From positions 1 to 50,074 of IMG/VR virus record IMGVR_UViG_3300022707_001484: a DNA stretch of 50,074 bases. One strand, written 5' to 3'. Below the pieces are notes generated by a model that was not told the DNA's origin, made no database searches, and was given only the letters and a program-made list of their open reading frames with translations. Position 1 is the first letter of the stretch, and the number at the start of each line of letters is the position of its first letter. This document shows, piece by piece, positions 7,970 to 15,230 of the stretch. The translations under genes were made by a program, and so were the position numbers. The DNA is from a virus.

Positions 7970-10465
7970 ATGAACCAATTTCTAGAAAAAAGTAATGTCT
8001 TACTTTTAAATGATGTTAGCGGAAAAACCGGAAAAGAATGGGACGTCGTTCTCATCGAATCGGGACTATCTCTAAACAATAGATTTTATTCAAATCAAGT
8101 ATTAGAAAGTGCGCTTAGTCTTTTTGAAGGCGTCAAATGCTGTGCTTTCTTAGAGGGTGACGAACTCAATCACCGCGACCAGGGCAACGCTCAAAGAAAT
8201 CCTTCAGGACCATCAAAAAATGTCGTTGGTTGGTTTGAAAATGTAAGATTTGAAGAATTTCAAAAGCCTGACGGCTCAAAGGCCCATGGCATTATTGCGA
8301 AATTCCATATTCTTCCTAGTCATCAATGGCTAATGGAAGATTTAAAACATTCTTTTAGCCATGGAAAAGCCGATTTGCTAGGTTTCTCAATAGACGCTCA
8401 CGGCGAATCACGCGGGGGAATGGTTGACGGAAAAGAAGCCCTTATCGTTGAAAAAATTACACAAGTTGAATCAACCGACGTTGTCTCTAGCCCAGCGGCG
8501 GGAGGCCAAGTTCTCCGCATTGCTGCAAGTCAAGAAAAAGGAAAGTCAGGTATGAAAAATATTCGAAAATTTGCTGAGAAACAAGGACTCAAACAAGAAG
8601 AGGACGAGTCCGATGAAGCTTTTGCAAAAAGAGTTTTGGAGGCTTTGGAATCAAAAACGCCTAAAGAAGACGAAAACCCTCTTGGCAATTTCATAAGACA
8701 AATTTCTGAAGAAAAAGGAATTTCGACAAATGTCATAGCTGAATCGGCACACCTGGAAAAAGGTCAACTTGCCTTAATTATGAGTGGAAAAATAAAAAGA
8801 CCACCAGACGAACGGCTTAAAAAAATGGCCAAGGCTTTGGGGGTTTCATTTGAGGAACTTAAAAACAAAATACCCGAAAGCGTAAAAGAAGTAGACGGAG
8901 CTTTTATAACTGATCAAGAAACGGAGTTAGCAATGAAAACCGCAGAACAAATTAAAGAAGCTGAAAAGAAACTTGCAGAAGCGCAAAAAGCTTCAAATAT
9001 TAAAATGGGTGAACTCCTGGTCAAAGAAGCTTTGATTGAATGTGATTTGCCAAAGCAAGCAAAAGAAAAAATCACAAAACTCTTTGAAGACAAAGAAGAC
9101 GTGACTAAAGAGGGTGTCGACGAAGCCATAAAAGAAGAAAAAACTTATATTGCTTCATTCAAAGAGAAAGGCACAGGTCAAGTGACAAATCTTGGTGACG
9201 CTCATAATGATAATGACGATGAAGCTTCGCGTATAAAAGTCAACGACAGCCAAAGAGAAAAATTTGATAAGGCTTGGGACGGAATGTACGCCATGGAAGA
9301 TATTGACGGCGTTCCAAAGTTTTCCAGTTTAAACGAAGCTTGGAGAGCTTATAACGAAAACAATAGAAATGCTCATGGTGGCCAAGAAGAAGTATCTCAC
9401 AATATTTTTGAATCGATTGCCCGAGCTTTTCCTAGAAAAATCTCATATGATTTTGGCGATCCTTACAAGAAACATGAAAGAAGACTAAAAGAAAGTTGGG
9501 TCAGAGAATCGACGGAATGTTTAAGAGAGGCCACAACTACAAGTGATTTTTCAGTTGGTTTTGGTCAAGCCATGTTTCGCAGATTGCAGATAGAATACAC
9601 TCAAGATCCTAGAAATGATTGGCGTAAAATCATATCTAGTATTGAAAATTTAAAAGACGCAACCAACACATTTTCAATTGTCAGACTCGGTGAAACTAAA
9701 GAGCTGCCAATTGTCAGTGAAAAGGGAACGTATCAAGAATTGAATCCGACTCGGGCTGAAGAAGTTGAGGTTATCACTCCTGAAAAGCGTGGTGGCTTAG
9801 AGATCGTCACTTGGGAAGACGTTTTGGCAGACAGAATCGGAATCATCAGACGTATTCCTAAAAACCTTGCCAGAGCTTCAAACATAACAGTTCATAAAAA
9901 AGTTTGGGACGAGATTGAATCAAATCCAACAATGCAAGACGGAAACCCTCTATTTGATGCAGCTCACAATAATATTATTTCCGGCAATCCCGCGCTTTCT
10001 TATGCGAATGCGGTCGTTGGGGTAACAGCTTTAAGAAACCAATTGGCTTTTGAATCAAATGAAAAATTAGGTTTAATGCCAAAATGGTTGATCACAGCAG
10101 TTGAACAAGAAGCGTCAGCCGAGGAAATAATTGCGTCACTGGCAAAAGCAACATCAGCCGAAGATTCAACACTCAAAAACGTTTTGAAATCAAAATTTGG
10201 AATGGAAGCGCTTGGAACAATTGGACTTGGCAGAACAGCAGGGACAACTTTGTTTTGGTATATCGCAGCAGCCGGACGAGACGCCGAAACAATCGCCGTC
10301 GGTTTCTTGGGTGGACGTGACAGACCTGACATTTTCGTTCAAGGTATTGATACGCCAACTTCCGGATCAATGTTTGACGCAGATAAAATAACTTACAAAA
10401 TTAGATTAGTTTGTGGTGCAAAAGTTGTAGATCACCGTTGGATTCAACGTTCTGCAAATACTTAA
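7970..10465 (+). CDS. Fused prohead protease, scaffold (with XRE HTH) and major capsid protein
   Basis: The 831-residue polyprotein has three parts. Residues 1-190 are a capsid maturation protease: H68 in ELNHRD, VVGWFENVRF, S140 in LLGFSIDAHG, and STDVVSSPAAGG, as in phage U35/S78-like proteases. Residues 195-430 are a charged helical scaffold region with a complete XRE-type helix-turn-helix at about 237-303 (FIRQISEEKGIS...GKIKRPPDERLKKMAKALGV). Residues 430-831 resemble Mu gpT-type capsid proteins: PLFDAAHNN near 654, LMPKWLITAVEQEASAEEI, and LFWYIAAAGRD near the end. Protease-capsid fusions are known; an HTH inside the scaffold is unusual. In-frame Met codons at residues 195 and 322, the latter after GGAG, might give internal starts. 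No separate capsid gene exists elsewhere in the window. Confidence 0.8.
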   Translation: MNQFLEKSNVLLLNDVSGKTGKEWDVVLIESGLSLNNRFYSNQVLESALSLFEGVKCCAFLEGDELNHRDQGNAQRNPSGPSKNVVGWFENVRFEEFQKPDGSKAHGIIAKFHILPSHQWLMEDLKHSFSHGKADLLGFSIDAHGESRGGMVDGKEALIVEKITQVESTDVVSSPAAGGQVLRIAASQEKGKSGMKNIRKFAEKQGLKQEEDESDEAFAKRVLEALESKTPKEDENPLGNFIRQISEEKGISTNVIAESAHLEKGQLALIMSGKIKRPPDERLKKMAKALGVSFEELKNKIPESVKEVDGAFITDQETELAMKTAEQIKEAEKKLAEAQKASNIKMGELLVKEALIECDLPKQAKEKITKLFEDKEDVTKEGVDEAIKEEKTYIASFKEKGTGQVTNLGDAHNDNDDEASRIKVNDSQREKFDKAWDGMYAMEDIDGVPKFSSLNEAWRAYNENNRNAHGGQEEVSHNIFESIARAFPRKISYDFGDPYKKHERRLKESWVRESTECLREATTTSDFSVGFGQAMFRRLQIEYTQDPRNDWRKIISSIENLKDATNTFSIVRLGETKELPIVSEKGTYQELNPTRAEEVEVITPEKRGGLEIVTWEDVLADRIGIIRRIPKNLARASNITVHKKVWDEIESNPTMQDGNPLFDAAHNNIISGNPALSYANAVVGVTALRNQLAFESNEKLGLMPKWLITAVEQEASAEEIIASLAKATSAEDSTLKNVLKSKFGMEALGTIGLGRTAGTTLFWYIAAAGRDAETIAVGFLGGRDRPDIFVQGIDTPTSGSMFDADKITYKIRLVCGAKVVDHRWIQRSANT

Positions 10466-10496
10466 TCCCAAAGCTGAATGGAAGGAATAAAAGAAA

Positions 10497-10928
10497 ATGA
10501 CTAAAAGTAATAAAGTAGCGGATCTTCCAGGGGATCACGTAGCACAGGCAAGAACAATCATTGTGGCTTTGGGTTCAGACGAAGAATCTACAATTTGGCA
10601 GAACTTGACCGGAAAAGAAGTCGAGATCACAGGCGCTAAATGGATTCCTGATTCAGCCGTAACAGGTGATGACACAGATAATCTGATTATCGGAATTGTG
10701 AATAAAGGTCTGTTAGGCGTCGGCACCGTAGCGGTCACGGATCTCAAAACATATGCAACCGGTGTAAACTCCGTAGCACATAAATCTGAAGATTTAACTC
10801 TTTCATCAACGGCAGCAAGTTTACTTGTCGCTATAAATGAAGTTCTTTCTTTCGACAAAACCGAAACCGCATCAGGATTGGCGCTGCCTCCTGGTCTAGT
10901 TCAGCTCACATACGAACACAAAGGGTAA
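10497..10928 (+). CDS. Probable capsid-associated protein
   Basis: The 143-residue protein follows the capsid gene. It is strand-rich (EVEITGAKWIPDSAVTG, NLIIGIVNKGLLGVGTVAV) with a helical SSTAASLLVAINEVLSF stretch. Small proteins of this size and position are often head decoration or stabilisation proteins. No family motif was recognised, so the role is inferred from context only. Confidence 0.55.
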   Translation: MTKSNKVADLPGDHVAQARTIIVALGSDEESTIWQNLTGKEVEITGAKWIPDSAVTGDDTDNLIIGIVNKGLLGVGTVAVTDLKTYATGVNSVAHKSEDLTLSSTAASLLVAINEVLSFDKTETASGLALPPGLVQLTYEHKG

Positions 10929-10934
10929 ATAATC

Positions 10935-10956
10935 GGGCCTCCTTCATTGGAGGCCC
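10935..10956 (+). terminator. Strong hairpin between head genes
   Basis: GGGCCTCC and GGAGGCCC form an eight-base GC-rich stem with a six-base loop directly after the upstream stop codon. There is no T-run, so it may be a weak terminator, an RNA-processing or stabilising hairpin that sets higher expression of the capsid genes. Confidence 0.5.
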
Positions 10957-10979
10957 ATAAATACAAACCAGGGGCATAA

Positions 10980-11336
10980 ATGATCCGTCAAGTCAGACCA
11001 GATACCAGCTTTTTTCCGAGCATAGAAGTAACCGCAAATAGTAATTCGGAAGAACGTGGAAATCTATCAGCTAAAACAATTGAATTTTGGGTTGATGTAA
11101 CCGCTTTGGGAGCAAGTGGTGATTATGACCTCAATTTTCAAACTTCTGTATTGAAACAAGGTGAGGCCGTTGGAACTAAATTTGTAACACAAGAAACAAT
11201 AAACATTACAGCAACCGGACTTGTCGTTGTTGTTATAAACAGAATCGATCATGCATTGGGTCAAAAATATAGAGTGAATTTCGTAAAAAATACGACTGAA
11301 ATAACGCTTAGTATAAAAACGGTCATTCTGGAATAA
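10980..11336 (+). CDS. Small strand-rich virion protein
   Basis: The 118-residue protein has alternating polar and hydrophobic residues (TIEFWVDVTALG, ITATGLVVVVINRID, YRVNFVKNTTEITLSIKTV), consistent with a compact beta-sandwich. Its size and position after the capsid and before the neck genes match phage decoration or head-fibre base proteins. No motif allows a firm call. Confidence 0.5.
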   Translation: MIRQVRPDTSFFPSIEVTANSNSEERGNLSAKTIEFWVDVTALGASGDYDLNFQTSVLKQGEAVGTKFVTQETINITATGLVVVVINRIDHALGQKYRVNFVKNTTEITLSIKTVILE

Positions 11337-11351
11337 AGGAGGTGTTCCACT

Positions 11352-12326
11352 ATGACATTCACACTTTCGGACGCAACCACAAGAGTCGCTCTATACGTTA
11401 AAGACATTGCCCCCTTCCTAACCGCCGGCGACGATCAATTGGCCATCGAAGCAGCGACACAACAATTAAACAAAGACAAACCTCTCAATATTGTTTCGGA
11501 TATTCCAGGCGATGGCTCTCAAGACTATAGATTGCCAGTCGCTTTCATAAAAGGAATGTCGGACGTCAAAACGGTTGAATCTCCTGCGGGTCAAACACCG
11601 GTTAGAATGCGGCCACGAAATGACGATTGGTTTTTATATGAAGATCCTACTTTTGCTGAAGGCCAAAAACAAAGATTAAGATTCAATCAATCTTCACCGA
11701 GCTTTTCAAATGTTGTTGAAGGTCTGGACGTCGACACAATTTTATTTCAATCTGGGAACACCATAAGATATACATTTAACGGATCCCCCGATTTAAGTGT
11801 GATTTCCGTAAACGACGTTCTTTTTGCTGACAGCTCAACAAATGCTCTTAATGATGGAAGTTTTTTTATAAGCACAGTTGATGACGGTTCTAATTTCATT
11901 GAAGTCACAAATGATTTGAGATCTGACGACACATTAGACGAAGCTTCAGACACTTCATCAACAGTTAAATTAAGAACAGTTGAAACAATTCGACTTGTAT
12001 ATAACGGGCTTCATTCTATTAGTGCAACAACTTCCACTTTGAATGATACGGAATTCAACGCGGTTTGTTATTTAGCGACTTCTTTATTGCTATATTCACT
12101 TTCAAATTTCATGAATGAATCTGTAAACAGGCAAATTGACGCTGATAGTGTTGATTATGCAATCAAAGGCCAAAACTACAGACAGACAGCCAGAGACTTT
12201 CAGGATAAATACGAACAAATTGTCGGATTGAAAGGTGATATCAAAGCCGCACAAGCATTGCTCGAATTAGATATCAAATTCTCACATGGCGAAGACTTTC
12301 TTTTTCATCCGAGTCATCGAAGATAA
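11352..12326 (+). CDS. Probable head-tail adaptor (neck) protein
   Basis: The 324-residue protein has a very strong AAAGGAGG site. The N-terminal 45 residues and the C-terminal 110 residues (TEFNAVCYLATSLLLYSLSNFMNES, given in outline, then ARDFQDKYEQIV) are helical, as in gp6/gp15-type adaptors that bind the portal. Between them lies a roughly 170-residue strand-rich insert (SNVVEGLDVDTILFQSGNTI). Its location just before the gp10-like neck gene supports the call. The large insert makes it longer than most adaptors. Confidence 0.55.
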   Translation: MTFTLSDATTRVALYVKDIAPFLTAGDDQLAIEAATQQLNKDKPLNIVSDIPGDGSQDYRLPVAFIKGMSDVKTVESPAGQTPVRMRPRNDDWFLYEDPTFAEGQKQRLRFNQSSPSFSNVVEGLDVDTILFQSGNTIRYTFNGSPDLSVISVNDVLFADSSTNALNDGSFFISTVDDGSNFIEVTNDLRSDDTLDEASDTSSTVKLRTVETIRLVYNGLHSISATTSTLNDTEFNAVCYLATSLLLYSLSNFMNESVNRQIDADSVDYAIKGQNYRQTARDFQDKYEQIVGLKGDIKAAQALLELDIKFSHGEDFLFHPSHRR

Positions 12327-12835
12327 TGGGCGCTAAATTTTCCATATCATTAAAAGACAGACCACAAAATATAAGAGGTCAAATTCCTTTTAATATCCAG
12401 ATTCAGGAATATTCAAGGGCCGTTGCCGAAGGAATTGTTTTGATTCGTGGTGACTTCGTTGAAAAGTCTCCCGTTGGCGGAACAGGCATTTTAAGAAACT
12501 CATGGATCACTAACGGGCCGAATGTTTCAGGTAACACGATTAAAGGCGAGGTTGTCAGTTCAGTAATTCAAGCTCAAGTTGTTGACGGAGGAGCGAAAAG
12601 ACATTTGCCACCGCACACAGAAGGTTCGGGTCTTCATCAATGGGTCAGAAGAAAATTAAACATAACCAATAGAACGCGGGTAAATAGTGTGGCTTTTCTG
12701 ATTTCCAGAAAAATTAAAAGAGACGGAATCAAAGCTAAAAGAACTTTTAAGATATCGTTCGGATCTATTAAACCTCAAATCGACGCCACAATGGAAAGAG
12801 CCAAAGATCGTGTTGTCGCAAGGCTAGGTAAATAA
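12326..12835 (+). CDS. HK97 gp10-like neck/tail completion protein
   Basis: The 169-residue protein contains the family hallmark KSPVGGTGILRNSW near residues 48-61, then strands SGNTIKGEVVSSVIQAQVVDGG, and a basic helical C-terminus. HK97 gp10-like proteins sit at the head-tail junction and help tail attachment. The start codon overlaps the stop of the adaptor gene by one base. It ends directly at the next ATG. Confidence 0.7.
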   Translation: MGAKFSISLKDRPQNIRGQIPFNIQIQEYSRAVAEGIVLIRGDFVEKSPVGGTGILRNSWITNGPNVSGNTIKGEVVSSVIQAQVVDGGAKRHLPPHTEGSGLHQWVRRKLNITNRTRVNSVAFLISRKIKRDGIKAKRTFKISFGSIKPQIDATMERAKDRVVARLGK

Positions 12836-13303
12836 ATGTCGTATCAAACCATAATTGATCAAATCGCAATAATCTTAGACCAAGTCTCAGGAGCCGGAGC
12901 AAATATTCACAAATTCATAAGGTCTTTACAATTTTGGAACGAATTCTTTGCGGAACATAAAGACGGCGCAAGAATATTAACATGGGAAATTACCAGACTT
13001 GCAACGGCCGAGCAAGTCGCCACAGTTCAGAATGCAGTTGGGAACGAACCAAATTTTCATGACACTCATAATTTTGCAATTGTTGGACGTATGGCCTTGC
13101 AAGATTCAACGGCTACAGAAACGGAGTTCCAAACTATTCTTTCTGATATTCAAGCAGAATTTAGACAAAACAATGATCTCAATGGAACGGTCATAATTCC
13201 AAAGCAATTACAAATAAGGTCCGTTGGTCATGAAATGTATGGCGGCGTATTATGTCACCATGCAGCACTTACATTTGAAGCAATCGAAAGAGTCGGAGGA
13301 TAA
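12836..13303 (+). CDS. Probable tail terminator protein
   Basis: The 155-residue protein occupies the place where siphophages encode the tail terminator (lambda gpU type), between the gp10-like gene and the tail tube. Predicted helix-strand alternation (DQIAIILDQV..., RILTWEITRL, NFAIVGRMAL, HHAALTFEAIERVGG) fits that fold. Sequence motifs are too weak for certainty. Confidence 0.55.
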   Translation: MSYQTIIDQIAIILDQVSGAGANIHKFIRSLQFWNEFFAEHKDGARILTWEITRLATAEQVATVQNAVGNEPNFHDTHNFAIVGRMALQDSTATETEFQTILSDIQAEFRQNNDLNGTVIIPKQLQIRSVGHEMYGGVLCHHAALTFEAIERVGG

Positions 13304-13306
13304 ATC

Positions 13307-13477
13307 ATGTCAAAGAAAAGTGAAATTAAAAACAACAACACAAAATCCGGTTTTTGTCGAAAAGGCGGAACTTGGGTTTATGACAAAAACGGAAAGCTTT
13401 TGGAAGGGCCAGGAACGACCAAAGCCAAACCTAAAGAAACTAAAAAATTAACCAAAGACGACGACGGGGGTAAATAA
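13307..13477 (+). CDS. Small basic tail-module protein
   Basis: The 56-residue frame begins at an ATG preceded by GGAGGA and ends in TAATG overlapping the tail tube start, so it is well placed and coupled. It has a SGFCRKGGTWVYDKNGKLLEGPG core with one cysteine, and a lysine-rich then aspartate-rich tail. Function unknown. Confidence 0.6.
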   Translation: MSKKSEIKNNNTKSGFCRKGGTWVYDKNGKLLEGPGTTKAKPKETKKLTKDDDGGK

Positions 13478-14433
13478 TGGTATTTTTAACTAAAAGACAA
13501 CAAATTGCAGTAAAAATTGAAGCCACTGAAGGCACAGAAGAAAGTTTGGCCGACGTTGATGCAATTGCTCCAATTTATGGTCCTGAATATACAATTGATA
13601 ATATTCAAAATGATCGTCTTGAAGTGGTTCAAGCAAGCTTTTCAAGGCTGCCACAAGTTGCGGGAGAAATAAACGCAACTTTAACATTTCGAACCGAATT
13701 AAAAGGTTCGTCAGCAGCAGGAACGGCACCGCCACACCTAAGCGCTTTGTTCAAAGCGTGCGGCATGAGTGAAACAATTGTTTCCGTAACAAGCGTGACA
13801 TATGCGCCCGTAACTGAAGATATTCCGACAGTCACTTTAGATCTCAGAGAAGGTTCTGACAGCTCGGGTTTCAAATCTAAAGTCTTAATCGGTGCTAGAG
13901 GAACTTACAAATTGGTTGCCGTTAAAGGCGCAATCGTCATGGTGGAATTTGAATTCAAAGGCAAATACAAAGAACCAACGGACACGGTTGCGTTTGCACA
14001 GGCCGCGCCTGGTGTTATCCCACAAACATTTTTGGGAGTCGGTTTCAGCGTTCTAAGCGTAGGAACTTTGAACATTCAAAATCTGACAATTGACATAGCA
14101 AACGAAATTATTCACAGACCCGACGTCAATGAGGCAACAGGTTTTTTATCTGCTTTATATGTTGGTAGAACGCCAAAAGCTGAAGTGGATCCGGAGCAAG
14201 TTCTCAATTCGGTTATAAATTTCTTTCTCAAAATAAGAGACAATTCAGAAGGAATTTTGACTTATAACCTAACGGGTTCAGCCGGTAATATCATGACATT
14301 CACAGCGCCAAAAGCCCAATTCATTAATCTCAGCGAAGGTGACTCCGATTCAATCCGGACGGAAGAATTGGAAATGGCATTAAACCAGGACGGAGACGAA
14401 GGAGACGATGAATTTACAATCGCATTTACATAA
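13477..14433 (+). CDS. Major tail tube protein
   Basis: The 318-residue protein polymerises into the tail tube. Evidence is the N-terminal FLTKRQQIAVKIEATEGTEE, then strands ATLTFRTELKGS, the ALFKACGMSE helix (about residues 88-97, the common L.KACG tube signature), and an acidic C-terminus (EELEMALNQDGDEGDDEFTIAF). Neighbours are a tail terminator upstream and tail chaperones downstream, the normal siphophage order. Length suits a tube protein with one extra domain. Confidence 0.75.
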   Translation: MVFLTKRQQIAVKIEATEGTEESLADVDAIAPIYGPEYTIDNIQNDRLEVVQASFSRLPQVAGEINATLTFRTELKGSSAAGTAPPHLSALFKACGMSETIVSVTSVTYAPVTEDIPTVTLDLREGSDSSGFKSKVLIGARGTYKLVAVKGAIVMVEFEFKGKYKEPTDTVAFAQAAPGVIPQTFLGVGFSVLSVGTLNIQNLTIDIANEIIHRPDVNEATGFLSALYVGRTPKAEVDPEQVLNSVINFFLKIRDNSEGILTYNLTGSAGNIMTFTAPKAQFINLSEGDSDSIRTEELEMALNQDGDEGDDEFTIAFT

Positions 14434-14478
14434 ATAAAATTTAACCGAATTAGTTAACCAGGAGCAAAGGAGCAAATT

Positions 14479-14853
14479 ATGGACATTCGGAAAATACAAG
14501 AAGACAACAAGCCTAAAAAATACAAGATCGCTAATAGTGAGGCGAAATTGTTGATTGTCGAGCCTAAGCCAAAAGAATTGACAGAATTACGAAAAAAATG
14601 TAGCCGTAGAACTCGGGGCTCAAGAGCTCTTGGCGAAATTTTGGACGAAAAGAAATTCAACAAAGCCCTTATGGAAAAATTCATTGTCGGTTGGGAAGGC
14701 ATAGTTCTTGACGGGAAACCGGCGCCATGTGATTTAGCAAACAAAATTCTTTGTGATGACAATTGGAAAGATTTCAGTGAATGCTGGAATAACGTGGTCG
14801 GAGGATTTGAAGACGAAGCGGAAGACGAAGCGGAGGAAGAAGTAAAAAACTAA
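14479..14853 (+). CDS. Tail assembly chaperone G
   Basis: The 124-residue upstream chaperone binds the tape measure protein before tube assembly. It has a double ribosome site (GGAGCAAAGGAG), a mixed alpha/beta N-terminal part (AKLLIVEPKPKELTELRKK) and a strongly acidic C-terminus made of EDEAE repeats. It stops at TAA (14851) immediately after AAAAAAC. Position between tail tube and tape measure genes is diagnostic. Confidence 0.75.
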   Translation: MDIRKIQEDNKPKKYKIANSEAKLLIVEPKPKELTELRKKCSRRTRGSRALGEILDEKKFNKALMEKFIVGWEGIVLDGKPAPCDLANKILCDDNWKDFSECWNNVVGGFEDEAEDEAEEEVKN

Positions 14854-15230
14854 TTGCCTGGGCAGAGTTTAACTATGCTCAGGAAAATAGAGGCAATATC
14901 GAACATTGCGGCGGTTGCCAAAGAGGGGTCGAAGGTACATGTTTAAGAGACTTAAGTGAAAACGGTTTGTGTCCAATTGAAGACGAATCCCCTCTACTTT
15001 GGGACGAAAATCAAATCGTTCTTCATTTATACATGCAAGCAATGCAAACGTCAAAGTCTGTTAACGGTGAAGATAAAGACATTTTTTATATTCAGCCTTC
15101 AGACATCGATACCCTAATGAATTTTTCTCAGGTAGAGGAAGACGACAAAAAGGAAATCATGGACCGAGTGATGATAATTCAAGGAATCGCAAACGATCAA
15201 AGGCCAAATAGGCCAAAGAGTAGAAAATAA
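14479..15230 (+). CDS. Tail assembly chaperone GT (-1 frameshift product)
   Basis: A -1 shift at AAAAAAC (14844-14850) joins G to the overlapping frame that continues LIAWAEFNYAQENRGN and runs to the TAA at 15230. The fusion is about 250 residues. The T part has CGGCQRGVEGTC, two CxxC-like pairs that might bind zinc, and ends in an acidic-to-basic helix. The internal ATG at 14967 has no good ribosome site, so the T part is probably made only by frameshifting. GT fusions of this kind are known from lambda and most siphophages. Confidence 0.75.
14844..14897 (+). promoter_or_regulatory. Programmed -1 frameshift signal
   Basis: The slippery heptamer A AAA AAC is in the correct phase (gtA AAA AAC TAA). 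Downstream, an outer stem ATTGCCT/AGGCAAT (14853-14859 with 14891-14897) and an inner stem TGGGCA/TGCTCA (14859-14864 with 14876-14881) could stall the ribosome. Spacing to the inner stem is about eight bases. Confidence 0.75.
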
